Shown: positions 43,545 through 56,549, counted from the stretch's first letter. The stretch: 64,000 nucleotides of DNA from Eucommia ulmoides (GCA_016647705.1 JAENRU010000042.1:496001-560000), one strand, 5' to 3'. Program-made: numbers and translations. Notes: a model not told the origin generated them from the sequence alone.

Positions 43545-46125
43545 CTCTTTCAAATCGGCCATACTTTCTGTGAATAGGTGTGACCATTTAGGTAGTGGTG
43601 CGTTTTCCATATACAGGGTATAAATGTAAGAGCCCGACCTTGGGTATATGTCTAATTTAAAATTTTATTTAAAATTTCTTCGAAAATAACGAAGTTGATG
43701 ATGGTAATTATGAATTTAAGGGGATAAATTGCAAATTTTCATAAACATTAAAAAAATTCGGAATGGGTTTAATTTCCATCCTAACTAAAACTGTGAGGGC
43801 AGATTTTGAAATTTAATTTGTGATAAAAAAAAAAAAAGTTTAAGGGGTCAAAGTATAAATCTTCAAATGCATTAACATAAAAACATTAAACTTAATAAAA
43901 ATGAGTGGGGGTTTAATGTAAATTATATATATATATGTCGGATCGGAGAAGGATCGGGAAGAAGAGGGAGAGAAGGAACTGGAAAGAGAGAAGAGAGCCA
44001 AAAGGAAGGAAAGAGAAGAAAGAGAGAGGTCGGGTCATCAGTTTGGTTCGCCGGTAGGGGGTGCCGCTATTGTGTGTGTGTGTCCCTATTTTTCTGTTTC
44101 CGTCGGGGGAAAATGAGGTATGGGCCGTGCGTGTTGTTGCTGATTATAGTGGTGGTGATGATTGTGTGGGTGTGGGTGTTATGTGTGCTCTATTTTTTTA
44201 GTTCAGTTGTGTATGTGTGTGTGTTGCCGGTCCGGTGGTGTGTGGGTATCGTCGACGGTGGTGACGGTGACATGAGTGTTCTAACGGTGTGCGTGCGTGT
44301 TGATTTGGCCGTCGTTTGGTAAGTGTGCGTGTGTCTGTGTTTGTGTGTGTCCGACAACGTGTGTGTGTGTGTGTGTCGTTAGTGGGTGAGGTTGCCGGCG
44401 GGTAAGTTAGAGAGACAGAGAAACAGTGTGTGTAACTGTGTGTATTGTATTTGTTGCGGTGTGGGTGGTTTGATCGTTGAAGAGGGTCGGCTGGTGAAGG
44501 TGGGGAGAAGTGAGGTTGGTGGTCGGCGGCTGGTCCCTAAACCGAAGCAGACGCAGAAACGAAGAAGAAGAAAAGAAAACAGAGAAAGGAGAAAAAGAAA
44601 AGAAAAGGGAAGAAGAAAAGAAAAAGGAGAAATTTCATAAACCACCCCACGACAAAATATAAATCCAATCTCGCGGTCGATGAAAAATTCGAGGAAGGTA
44701 GAATTCTGCATTTCTTTTATAAATACATTTAATTGTCTCAATATCAAATACATATTATCATTATCGTTTAAATTAGCGTTATGTGTTCGCATGAATAAAG
44801 TTTATTTATTAAACCATAACAACGATACTAGTTGAATAGTTATATTTCGTAATAAAATATGGGAAATAGGAAATTAAGGAGATTAGGATTTCATGGCGTG
44901 ATTAGTTTATTTTTATACAAAAAAAAAAATATTAATTTAGGTCCTGTCACCGTTAGGTTCGCAGGCACCGGAGTTCAGATAGGGGATAGTCGGTTAAAGT
45001 TTACGAAAGCGGATATCGAGGTGAGTGTACTGTCTTCTTGTCAAACTATATTTTTATCTATATATGACAGTAGTAAAATGGTTATATTTAAATCAGATGC
45101 TTTTATAAATAATATGGATCAAACCAGTTATGGGTGAGTTGGTAAAATGGATTTCCATTGAATTGGTTGGGGTTTTAAAAAGAAAGACTTTATAAATAAT
45201 CTGTTGGTTTTTTGTGGTGATTATTTGTTTGGGTAGAATGGTGATTTTGTTGGTAGTCTTACGATGACATTATTGTTTGGACGATATTGTGGGTTGGTCT
45301 GTCCGGAGAGTGGTCTGACAGATAGGTATTGATTTGTGTTTTGGTGATGATATTATTGAGTTGACTATGCCATAGTTTATGAGGTCCTGTCCGGAGGGTG
45401 GTCCAGCAGGTGGTGATTCATATTATGGTCTGTCCGGAGGGTGGTCCGGCAGATGGATATTCATTATGGTGATTGACATTATGTGATGATTTATATTATT
45501 GGTCTCCGGAGACGTCCGGTTGGCGGTGATCTGCGTAGTTAGGTCCGCTAGGAAGGCATATCCTACGGATGGTTACGGTACCGTTACAACTTCCGATCGT
45601 GAGGTTAAAACGATCACTATAGCTTAGCCGGTAGGTATGAGACTGAGATGTGTGTTTGAGTTGGGGTATTTTATATATATATTTGGTGATTTATTATTGA
45701 TTATGGTGTTTGGAAACTTACTTATACTGCTTTACTTTCATTGCTTATTTGATACTGGAGATTTTATCAACTGTGTGGTGGATATATATTTACGCTTGAT
45801 CAATTTAAATGTTGTATTATTTAGAATGTATTATTATTATGTTAAAAAAATAGTTTTTACTAAGAAGGCAGTACACTCGCAGGTGAATCTTTTAAGAGAC
45901 GGTCCCCTACTGGCATTTAGGTGGAGTCATCTGGGAACATTTGAGTTAAGCTGTCAGAGGTGAATCATTGAATAAAGAAAAAGATTATGCTGTCCTGTAT
46001 AATGAATTGTGTAGTAATGTATGTATTTTTTTTAATGTATAAGAGAGATAATGAAATGGAATAGGTGATGTTATGTTGTCGTCACGCCGGCCCTAAGATG
46101 ACGGGTGTCCGGGTCGGGTCGGGAT
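43545..46125 (+). mobile_element. LTR-like block of a second Ty3/gypsy family (solo or truncated)
   Basis: From about 43627 (TGTAAGAGCCCGACC) to about 46125 (GTCCGGGTCGGGTCGGG) the sequence looks like one long LTR. Its start and its GGGTCGGG end are typical of Tekay/Del-type chromovirus LTRs as I recall them. It contains GA- and GT-rich stretches (43960-44400) and three to four copies of GTCCGGAGGGTGGTCCGGCAG around 45300-45520. No internal region or partner LTR is present. The last bases expected of an LTR are not seen where the Mutator-like element begins. Family call is tentative; frames inside look random. Confidence 0.45.
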
Positions 46126-46239
46126 AATAAAACCTTCCATTATTAATCCAAATCCCTAAAAAACCCATCGGTATTCCATATTTCCTCCCCCCTCTTTCCA
46201 TATCGAAACACTCTAAAAATCTTCGATCTTGGAAAGACA

Positions 46240-49200
46240 ATGGTGACAACTCGCCGTAAGATGAGAACCATAAACCCAAATACGGTTGCAACCGTGGTGA
46301 ATCTCACCGACTCGGGTAGGTTTTATCGATTTCTCAAATGTTTTGTCTTTTTGGTGTGTGTTTCTTATAATAAACATTGTATTATTTGTTTATTTGTTGT
46401 TTGATCCTAAAAAAGTCGACATGCAAGTGAAAGTGACACTATAAAAATTGCTTTTTTTCCGATCCTGTTGGGTTCTGTTTTTGTCGTGTTTATGGGTGTG
46501 TTTGTACTCGCCATCTGATTCGTTTTCTGTGTTTGTATGTAATTGTTACAGTCAACCCCATGTTGCATTTCGACCCTGTATCAGTCCCTCTTTCCCCGAT
46601 TTTGTTGGGTTCAATTTTGTCGTTTTTATGGTTATGTTTGTGCTCGCCCTCTGACTCGTGGTCTGTGTTTGTATTATGTTCTGTATTTGTGTGGAATGTG
46701 ACGTTGGTTGAATGTAACACAAAGCTCTTTTTGGTGGAAATTTTGGAAGAACTTGGGTTGAATGTGTCATTCTTTAAACATTTGACTCAGGTAAATAATC
46801 CAGATTGTGTGTTAAAAAGAATGTAGCATTATGAATCTTGCATAATGACATATGTTGTCTGTGTAAAAGACACTCGATGCATTTGATTTTATTGTAACAT
46901 ATGTTGAATGTAATAAAATCTCGGTTTTGTGTGATTTTTTATAAATTTGGTTTGTCAAATTTTGTGAGTTAGCTGTATTTTTGTATAAAATATTCTGTCA
47001 GTTAGTGTTGGAAGTAACATTCATTCAACGTTGATTGGTCTGTTTTGAGTGTAACATGATTTGACTGTGCATGTGTATAACACTCCGTGTGTGTAGAATG
47101 ATAACATTTCCAATTTGGTGTTATATTCAACACAACAAAAGAAAAAGTGTTTTTTGGGAAAAAAAAATCAAATACAATGTGTGCCTGATACCCCCTTGTG
47201 GTTGTGTTGATTGTTGTATTCAACCTGGTTTGTGTTGAATGTTACATTCAAACATTGATTCTCTGTCAGTTAGTTTTGTTGAATGTAACATTCATTATCG
47301 TTTATTTATGTGTTTTTCAAGACGATGACGTTCTCATAAGATCCACGCAGCGCGTTGCGTCGCCCAGTGGATCTCAAACCTCCATAATGCCATCGTGTAG
47401 CTCTTCCGATTCAGATGCCATTGCTTCATTGCCGTCTAGAATTCCAGAATCGCGTTCATTGTGTGCCCCCATCGCTAAATACCGGGCAACCCTATCGCAA
47501 TTTTGCTCGCTTGTTTCCAGTATTCGTCTGCGTGATTCCCACCTTGAACTGTTGAAACGGACGCCCTTTTAGAACACAATGAGTGCTCTTTTTCAAGAAA
47601 ATTCAGTGGATTTAGTTTTTAACAAAATTGATAGATTGTGTCCAAATATCATACTTACATACCAACTGCACCGGAAAGCTTTCCGAATTGGCCCGAAGCT
47701 GGTGACTTTCACTCCCGATGATGTGCAACTGATTTTTGGCTTTACATCTGGGAAGAAACCGATACCAGCCCGGCATGCAAAGGAGACTGATAGCTCATTT
47801 TTGCGCCGATGGGGTGTGAAGACCAATTGGATGAGTGTAGTTTAAATCAGGAACATGCTGGTCAAAATTATGGGGAGTGATGTTGAAGACAATGTTGAGG
47901 ACGTTGTGCGGTTGCTCTGTTTGCATCTTATCGCGACGTGTTTTTTTGCAAACAAGGGCCAATCGTGTAGTATTTCTGATATAAGGCTTGTTGAGGATTT
48001 GGGTGCCCTTTCATCCTACAATTGGGTTGATCGTGTGCATTCCAACCTGATGTCTTCAATTGAAGCTGGATACCAGACACCATTGTCTGTCATTGGATGC
48101 GTTCTCGCGTTGCAGGTTATATTTCTTTTTCATTTGTTTAAAACTAGAAACTTTAGTTAATAAGTATTGTCCGTAACTTTTGGTATTTTGATTTAAACTT
48201 TTTATATTTAGTTCTGGCTGTGTGAGCACACTAAAATTCTCCGTGCTACTCCCGGGCGAGAGATATTTATACCACGATAGGGGAAGTGGAATATGCTGGA
48301 GCTAATGACTGTTGCATTCGGGCTGCACCTGTCTGAAATTGATGGGAGTCAGGTATATTACATTGTGTGTTGAATGTAACATCCATTTGTGTTGAATGTA
48401 ACATCCACACTGTATGTTGATGAAAAATAGCATTGTTTCAGGTCGATGAAGGTCATTTAGTTGAGACAATAGCTGAAATACAAGTCGGTGTCGTGTTGCC
48501 CGTCCATGGTGATACTGATGAGTCGAGGACAAGAAGTAAAGGCAAAGCGAAAGTTAGCTCATCAAACGAGTTTCCATCTTTTGATTTGGGAATATCATAG
48601 TTGTTTAACGAGAATGCCACTGATTTCGGTGATGGTTCGCAAAATCTAAATGACCTTGTTGAGCAAAATCGTCAGTTGACAACCAAAGTTGAGGTATTAA
48701 GGGATTCTCGTAGGCGTCTAAGACTGAGGAAGTCGATAAAGATTGCAAAACTATGTGAAAAGGTACAAGAGTTGAGGCGGACAGTACAACAATTGCAGGG
48801 GATCTTATGGAATCAGAGGTGCACGTAGTTACGCACCGAGTGCACCATGAGACTGAAAAAACCAATCTTGAAAATCAATTGCTCGAGGCTGTTGTGCATT
48901 CTGTAACACAGTCAGTCGAGGAGAAGAATAAGAATGAAGATAATATTGTTGGCATCTTTGAATTCTATCAAATGGAGCTAGCAGATAGGGATAACATAAT
49001 CGTGCAGCAAGCTAAAGAGATTGGGTGTCATGATGACTCGATAATGGTCTAGCCGCCGAGACGCGTTTCTCAATCGAAGAGCCGGCTGACAACACCCAAT
49101 TCGCTTGTAAAAAATGTAAAGAAACGTGTGACAACACGAAAGACAGGAGAGGACTCTGTTCATGAGTATAATGTCCCCGTCAAAAAACAACGTTGATTGA

Positions 49201-50631
49201 AGAAGAATGAAGAAAGTCCTATCACGGATATGGTCATTTACACTGGACAGCCCCCCGCATTAACTACAGTTGTTGTTGAGCCTCATGTGTTGCCTCCCAG
49301 AGATGGGGCTGTTGCCTGTCTGTTGGTCCCTACTGATTGGGATAAGCTTGAGTTGATCCTACGCACAGAAGGGTCTTCGTAAGTATTTATTTTCTTTTGT
49401 TATTTTTGTTTAAGCTTCAAATTCAAACGTCCCCATTTCTCATATATTTGAATAAATCTGTAGTTCGTGCATATGGAGAGGTGAATTTATGGATGCCCAT
49501 TTATCACTGCGCAACATTTTTGGTATATTATGGGAGGATCAGTTATCAAATTTTGTAAGTGCCTTCCAGAGTTTTCTGTGTATCAACATAGGTGTGCATG
49601 TTACATTCCAAATGTATTGAATGTAACACGCTTGATATATGTTGACTGTGACTTGATCTCTTGTGTTGAATGTAACATCCTATGTGTTGTGTGTAGGTTA
49701 TTAATTCATATATGGAAATTATGTGGGCTGAGCAGAATAGAGTTGTCACCCAGCTGCCGGATCTACCTAATTCATCTTTTGTTATAAACAACGCGTGTTG
49801 GGTGAGTCTAAAAAAAAAACACCTATTTATCTATTTTTCTATGGTGTACAACACATGCACTGTAGCCCCGTGAAAAAATGCCCCCAATAATGTTTGTTCA
49901 TTTTTTGCGCCTTTACTGTTGCGTCTAACAGACCTGGATCAAGCGGAAAGTTACTGATTGCCTTGCAAAATTTATCAATCCAGGCATAATAGATGCGTTT
50001 TCATCCACTGTTTGGTACGTGTATTTTCCTTTACATTATGAGGGGACGATAGCTGATTCGGAGCATTGGACGCTCCTCGTGTGTGATAAGCAAAAATCAA
50101 CCTGGGATCATTATAATTCTATTGATTTGTGACAACCGGGATCATTTGACCATTATTATGGGGATGCCAAAAAAGTTGTAAAAAAAATTTCTAACACTTA
50201 ATTGCGTGTTTAGTTCGGCACCTATTGTCCTTACGTTATTTTTTTGTCCTCACAGATTTCATACATTACCAAGTTGCTTTAGACCACGGCTAAGGAATAT
50301 AGGCTGAAGCGTGTTCAGGTTTCCAACATGTCGGAAGTGCCTAATCAGGGTAGATCAGTGTAAGTGTCATTCGCTGTTCATGCATGATGTCGTTCTGTTT
50401 TAAAAAATGTACCACATCTCCTTGACTGTCCCATCACGTTTTTATGTGTGCAGTGTTGACTGTGGTGTTGCTGTGGTTTACGTAATGAAACAGATTTACA
50501 GTGCGCAAAAAATCAACGTTGATTTGGGGCCTGACGGATTTCAGATGGAACGAGTTGCACTGGTCCATGCGTTCCTCAATGATCCTCCCCGCTCTTTGAC
50601 TATGGACAGTTGTTTATCTAGGGAAACTTAA
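46240..50631 (+). pseudogene. ULP1-like (C48) cysteine protease of the MULE, multi-exon, broken
   Basis: SUMO-protease-like gene typical of Kaonashi-type MULEs. Exon 1 is 46240-46315 (MVTTRRKMRTINPNTV). Further exons: 47322-48115, 48212-48352, one from 48442 with a coiled-coil stretch (NDLVEQNRQLTTKVEVLRD), and C-terminal exons around 49933-50155 and from about 50454. The protease region shows EHWTLLVCD (catalytic His), then WDHYNSIDL (candidate Asp), and VDCGVAVVYVMKQI (catalytic Cys). In-frame stops occur at 47570, 47843, 48278, 48598 and 50130, and one base appears lost near 48797. All the stops could arise from CAG, CAA, CGA or TGG by C-to-T or G-to-A change. Splice sites are otherwise well kept, so decay is fairly recent. 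What the protease does for the element is unknown. Confidence 0.85.
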
Positions 50632-51674
50632 TTTGCAGTGTATCCCGTACTTCCATAGTAGTTGTCGTTTGAATTGGTCGTGATATATAGCCAGCATATG
50701 GATTTTTATTTTTTCCCATTATGCTGCTGAATTTTTTTATTTTTTTGGGCTGCGTATTGCGATGTAACATTGATTACCATTTTCGTATTATTCCCATCTT
50801 TAACGTAATTGAATGTGTCAAAAATATGAAGATAAATATGGTTTGGGTGTTACATTCAACTTTCTCATTTGAGTGTTGAATGTAACATTGAACACAAGTT
50901 GTGTTACATTCAACATGCAAATAGAAAAATGTGAATAGCATTCCACTCGTTGTGTGTTGTTTTTTCTGATACATTTCACCACATCTTAAAAATGAAAAAA
51001 TGATGATGTAACATTCAACACACGTTCATGTTACATTCAACTCCGTCCTTTGAGTGTTGAATGTAACATTCAACACAAATCATGTCACATTTCCAAGTGT
51101 GAATTATTTAGTGCATCATCAATTAACATACTGTGAACCCCATTCCTTTCCATTCGGTGTTTTGTGTGATATTGGTTCCATCAAACATAAGTATTGTGAG
51201 ATGTTTGCATTTGTAATCGTGTACATAAGCAATCATTTTAACACCGCCTAAGTCGTCTATTCCACGTCCTTCACTGATTGCTGGTGATTGAAACGTTAAG
51301 ATGGAAAAACGTACACCTGTTACCTGTGCACAGCGCTAACGTTTCTTTTGCGTTGGGGAGCGAACCATCTCGTACGTTTGGGTATGGGCCAATGGTCATA
51401 AATCGAAGTGGTTCACATTCACCCCATTGTCCTCCCTTTATATCTCTCACTTGAATCCAAACGTCGACACTGGTTCGTGTGTCTGGTTCCTCCCCAACGA
51501 TTAGAGTCCTTTTTCGTGTTGTATGTTACTTCTTCGTTCATTTCTGCACAAATATAATCCTCTGAAAATCCCATGCATACATCGTAAGAGTTCCTTTCGA
51601 GTTCCTCATGTTGTTAATTGTGGATATTTGTTTTGTAAAAATGAATATTTTAATGTTTTTTTAATTCTAATAGG

Positions 51675-51962
51675 ATGGTCGGTCAATAGAACACCACCGA
51701 TTTTGATAAGTCGCTCGCAAAATGGGACGAGAACTCTAAAATGTTGATGGATATTGCACAAAGTCTGCGTTGGAAGTTGGGCAGTGCCCGCTACACGTAC
51801 GCTTCGATGGCCAAGGACAACGAGGCCATGAAGCTTGAGATCCGATGACTCAATTTGCTCGTCTCTAGTCTGCACAATGAGGTTGAGATGTTGAGGAGCC
51901 ACCTTGGACCTGGTTATGTTGCACCAGCCCCCAGTGAGTCGTCGGTACACATGGAGCAGTGA
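51675..51962 (+). pseudogene. Short coiled-coil reading frame of the MULE (third gene remnant)
   Basis: A 96-codon frame with two in-frame stops (TAG at codon 5, TGA further on). It codes TTDFDKSLAKWDENSKMLMD, then LRWKLGSARYTYASMAKDNEAM, then LNLLVSSLHNEVEMLRSHLG, a heptad-like helix, ending HMEQ. It follows a plausible splice acceptor (TTCTAATAG). An upstream exon may lie near 51301-51490 (MEKRTPVTCAQR). I do not recognise the family. Composition and the heptad pattern suggest it was once coding. Confidence 0.5.
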
Positions 51963-52920
51963 AGCCCATGGATGTGTGTTTTTTTTTTTGTTTTTTTTTT
52001 TTTGTATCAAATTACACATTTTGATCTGTCCACCCCTGTGTCTTTACATATAAACTAATGTCTCTGTTTTAATCGTCAAACATTATGTTTATCGCCTGTT
52101 TTATAATCTGGACATGTGTTACACACTGTTTGTTTTTTTTTTTCCCGGGGAAAAATGTTACGTTCAACATCGTTTTTTTTTTTTTTTTTGGATTTTTGAA
52201 TGTTACATTCAACATTTACTGTATGTGTTTTTTGCGCTGAAATGTTACATTCAACATTGACTGGTCTGTTTTGAATGTAACATGATTGGACTGTGCATGG
52301 GTGCGACACCCTGTGTGTGTGGAATGATAACATTTTCTAATTGGTGTTACATTCAAACACACACAAAAAAAATGTTTTTTAGTCATGATGTCACATTCAC
52401 CGGATGCAAATAAATAAAACAATGGGCAAGCAAAAATACAATGTGTAGACCAGGTTCATCATGTGGCTGTACAAAAAAAAATCCGTCTCTACGGTAGTGT
52501 TACATTCCACAAAATAGTCGATGTTGAATGTAACATGCACGCATCAAACTTATATATAAAGCAACATACAATGTGTAGAGCAGATTCATCATGTGACAAT
52601 TCATTCACATGAATTTTGTCAAAAACAGACAAAAAATACACTATGTGGAACATATTTATCATGTGGATGTGAAAAAAAATCCGTCTCTACGCTGGTGTCA
52701 CATTCAACAAATAATCAATGTTGAATGTAACGTGCACATTGCAGAGCTTATATATAAGCAACATATAAACGTATATATATTGTTGATGACAAAACCAACC
52801 CCCAAGTAAGAAAAAAAATAGTTGTTTTATTCATGAACAATAAATCTATGAGGGATATAGATTTTGTTTTAGTATGAAAAATAAAAATCAAATAAAAAAT
52901 CAAAGTATTGAAAATCCCCC

Positions 52921-55240
52921 CTATTTGAGTGGTGCTTTGCAAGATTTCCTATTGTGTCTCGACATTTGACCACATCTTCCGCATCGTCTTTCTTTCACCT
53001 CTCCCCGAGATGCAATCCGAACTTTCTTTGATCTTCCCGGTTGTTTCCTTGATAATGGAGGTAGAATCATTGCTTCGTTCTCGATCGATATTGGTCGTTC
53101 CATTGTTGGTATTGAGTATATACCTCTCAAATACGTCTCCCGATAAAAGCAGCTCCGAAAATAATCCTCTATGTATTTGAATGTTGGAAGTCCACTCTTG
53201 TTGATAGCTACAAATGCATGTGCACATGGTAACCCTTTTATCTGCCATTGTCGGCACGAGCATGAATGTCCCTCAGTGTCAACTAAGACAGAGTGCGTTG
53301 AATGAACTTCGAACACTTCATTGCCTGAGGAGCTGACGTTCCATGTTCGCCCTTCATTCATCATTCGCATATTTTGTTCTCCCAGTAAGGCGTGATCTGC
53401 CCTTGTAACTTGTTTGCTTCATCCCTCCTCTCTGCCATTAAGTTCATCCACTTTATCCTTATCTTGTCAATCAACAAGATTGTGGGTAGATGACGAAATT
53501 CGCTTATCCAAGAATTAAAATACTCAGCCAGATTGGACGTCATCTCGCTGTACCGTTTTCCTCTTAAAAAGGCGTTACTATACTTCATGGCTAACAATTC
53601 ATGGATGAATCTGTGCATGTTTGCGACCCCCTCATACATCATTTGATCGTACAACATCTTGTACATTTCCGGCGTGTGTGCATATGCCAATCTGTTTAAT
53701 TTTTGGATTATTATCTCCTTGAAAGTTGTTCTTGTGCCAGTCATCGCAGCCTTCAAATTCATTTTCAAGTGATGCAGGCAATATGCATGGTGGCAATGTG
53801 GGAACACGTTCTGTACTCCTTGCAAAATTCCATTGTGTCTGTCAGAAATAAATGTTATCACAATGTCTGGATCGACAATCTTCTTGAGTTCTGATAGAAA
53901 CCACGACCAGTTATCATCGTTTTCTGCATCAACAATGGCAAACGCGACTGGGAACATTCCTACATGCACCATGCAGCGCGAACACACAAATAAATCATAC
54001 AATATACAAAATGAAAATCCAAAAACAATGTTGAATATAACATTGTTACGTTTGACAACAAAAAAAATGTAACCAGGTTGAATGTAACACTGATATGTTT
54101 GCAACACTTTTTGTATACATATCTTGGTTTCCGTCCTTTGCTGTTGTTGCTAGTAAGTTCCCTTTGTATCTACCAGTAAAAAATGTAACGTCGAGGAACA
54201 ACATGGAGCGACAAAAACGAAATCCATGTATGCACGCTTGGAATGCAATGAATATTCTTTTGAAATGCTTTGTGTCCTCATTGTATTCGAGTGTGACATG
54301 ACTGCTGGGGTTTGTCTCTCTGCATTTCTCAACATACCATCTTAATTGATCGTATGACGAGGAGTAATCACCGAATACGCTGTTCCTGGCTTTTTCTACC
54401 CCCATATCCATGCATTTCGATATGATATCTCTAGTTCATATTGTTTTCTAAAATTGTTAACGACATCTACTGGGCGAGTTTTTGGATTTTCACACACCTC
54501 GTCAGTCAGGCAAGACGATATAATGTTTGAACTCAAACGTTTGTTTTTTGTTGTCTGAAATACAACACCACACATGTGTTCTTTTACTAGGCTGCGAATG
54601 TAGAATACACCGTTTTCACTCTTCACGCGTCCATACACAAACCACGGGTAGTTCCTTTCCTCTCGCATTGCGCACGCGGCCGTGACACGTACCTTGTCAT
54701 TTTTTAGGTACCGAAAAATAAACCCTACCTCTACCGCATATTTCTACAACGCCATGCGAAATTCGCTTATCCATTCTCAAAATTTTTGCCCCTCCTCCTG
54801 TATTCCATTGGCCTATTTTGATGATAGCAGCGTTTTGTCGTTTGGGTTTTGTAACATGTTACCATGCTACAAATATAGTCTATTTCAGCTTCGCTATTAT
54901 CGCTGCTATGATCGGTAACGGGGACTAACGCAGAAGATGATGCCCCAGTTGAACCGCTTGAATCACTCACCCGTATTTCCACACATAATTCAATAAGTTC
55001 GATCTTCATTATGCCCGCTAGGAAAAACATTTCCTCAAAGTCATTTTGGTCGTCCAACACACATTTCGGGTGTCTAGGGAGTGAATACAACAACTCGATC
55101 CTCCCGCTGCTACAATCTGTCCATTTGTTCCCAATTTTTTTACGCAAACCATTAATATCACAATCATCTCTCATCTTCAATATTGTTGTGACATTCTTGT
55201 ATTTGCACAAAAGTGGGATTGATGACGTCATCCTGTTCAA
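52921..55240 (-). pseudogene. MULE transposase (mudrA type), with PB1-like N-terminus, DDE core, SWIM finger and zinc knuckle
   Basis: Order along the protein: N-terminal PB1-like part (MTSSIPLLCKYKNVTTIL, WTDCSSGRIELLYSLP); the MuDR DNA-binding region (YPWFVYGRVKSENGVFYIRS, SSNIISSCLTDEV); the transposase core with candidate acidic triad in FLDVTFFTG, FISDRHNGILQG and MTSNLAEYFNSW; SWIM finger CSCRQWQIKGLPCAHA; and a C-terminal knuckle CGRCGQMSRHNRKSC. One intron lies at 53960-54122 and holds three copies of the GAATGTAAC motif; its donor reads ATATGT instead of GTATGT, again a G-to-A type change. Two stops of CAG/TGG origin interrupt the link near 54730-54780. Otherwise long parts remain open, so this is a recently dead gene. 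Confidence 0.88.
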
Positions 55241-56549
55241 ACAAAAAAAAAACGTGTTTCCCTGTCAGTGCACAAAAACAGATCACTGATATCGCGCACC
55301 TATTATGTGCTGTTCATGTGGAATGTAACATCCTGTGTTTTTTTGTCCCTAAGTGACATTAAATCCATGTGTGTGTGTTGAATGTACCAATCATTGTTTA
55401 TTTTCACAAAAAGAAATACCGGCAGTATCCAAAGGAGAGTGGATCGTCTCGTACGTGTGTTCAAAACGCAGTTATCATGTGGGGGTGTTGAATGTAACAT
55501 GATTGTGTTGATGTTGAATGTAACATCCATACGTGTGTCGTGTGTGTGTTGAACGTACCAATGTTTAATTTTTCAGAAATAAAACAAAACAAAACAACCA
55601 AACACCACACACCGGTGTCCACGTGTGTGTGTTGAATGTAACACCTATGCATGTGTCCATGTGTGCATGTTGAACGTACCAATCATTGTTTATTTTCACC
55701 CAAAAAAAATATCGACAGTATCCAAACGAGAGTGAATCGTCTTGTACGTATGTTCAACACGCAGTTATCGTGTGAGGGTGTTGAATGTAGCATAATTGTG
55801 TTGATGTTGAATGTAACATCCATGAATGTGTCGTATGTGCTTGTTTTTCGTGACAATGTTTAATTCTCCAGACAATGCACAAAACAAAACACCCCCAAAC
55901 AGAACAAACTGGTATCCCCCTCGTGAACGTCTTTATATGCAAAACGGTTGTCTTCTAAAAATGAACAACATGAACTTCATTTTGAAATTAATTTTGATCT
56001 GTTTGGTGAACACACTCGTAATGTGTATGCGTTCGTACAAAAATCATTTTTTACATACCTGTTATGACTGGGGTGCTGTCGCTGTAAAAATATCGACTTC
56101 TAATTATCGACAGTGCTCTGTAACTGACTCTTCCACTTTCGCTCTTTCGATTGAATCTCAAAATGTATTTCGGAATGCTTTACGTTCACTGAATTGATTT
56201 GAAATTAAAAAAACCCTAATAATGGAATGTTACGTTTCTTGAATCGGCGATGGGTTATGTATGGAAATTGCGATTTAAAGATGGAAATGCTTGCTCTGGA
56301 AATGCAGGGAGGGTAAATCTGTAAACGATTATCATCGTTAAATGCGGAATGGGGCTTCTCAGTGCAGAATTGATCAGCGACGGGACTTGGCTGTTCAATT
56401 GCGAGTGTATGGGTTTGATCGGTCACTGGTAATGAAAAACGGGATGGCCTAGTCATTTTTTCTAAAAAGAAACCAAGTTACTTTTATAACGTCTAGTGTT
56501 TGAGAGATAGGATGAAACGAGAATAAAAAGATAAGCAATCGATCAAATT

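Larger units (their letters stand above)
46690..56235. repeat. Dispersed near-palindromic motif TGTTGAATGTAACATTCAAC, about 40 copies
   Basis: The core GAATGTAAC (or reverse GTTACATTC) is repeated through the non-coding parts of the MULE on both strands. Examples: 46714, 47279, 48370 and 48392 (paired), 49601-49625, 49665, 50840-50915, 51006-51080, 52197-52280, 52344, 52497-52535, 52720, 54027-54095, 55317, 55485-55530, 55630 and 55806. Best copies read GTTGAATGTAACATTCAAC, almost its own reverse complement; weaker ones end in CATCC or CACC. Copies lie in introns of both genes and in spacers. The coding exons are nearly free of it. The flanking host genes lack it by eye. Confidence 0.85.
46080..56460. 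mobile_element. Mutator-like element with ULP1 protease gene (Kaonashi-like MULE), decayed
   Basis: About 10.4 kb containing a ULP1-type protease gene (plus, left), a short coiled-coil frame (plus, middle) and a mudrA-type transposase gene (minus, right), so the two main genes converge. ULP1-carrying MULEs are known from melon, Arabidopsis (Kaonashi) and rice, some lacking long terminal inverted repeats. I could not find clear terminal inverted repeats or a 9-bp target duplication; the ends given are estimates from the outer gene parts. Introns and spacers are filled with a GAATGTAAC motif. Both main genes carry several stops, so the copy is not autonomous. Confidence 0.85.

Noticed and set aside
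43416-43610. Possible minus-strand host exon (PLPKWSHLFTESMADLKEA) cut by the Tat insertion
   Set aside because: Attractive composition, but no continuation on the other side of the insertion and no recognised family.
44074-44640. Val/Cys-rich and Arg/Lys-rich frames
   Set aside because: They translate GT- and GA-rich simple sequence in the LTR-like block.
46448-46826. Plus and minus frames of 68-97 codons between exons 1 and 2 of the ULP1 gene
   Set aside because: They sit in an intron bounded by matching splice phases; the content is motif-bearing non-coding DNA.
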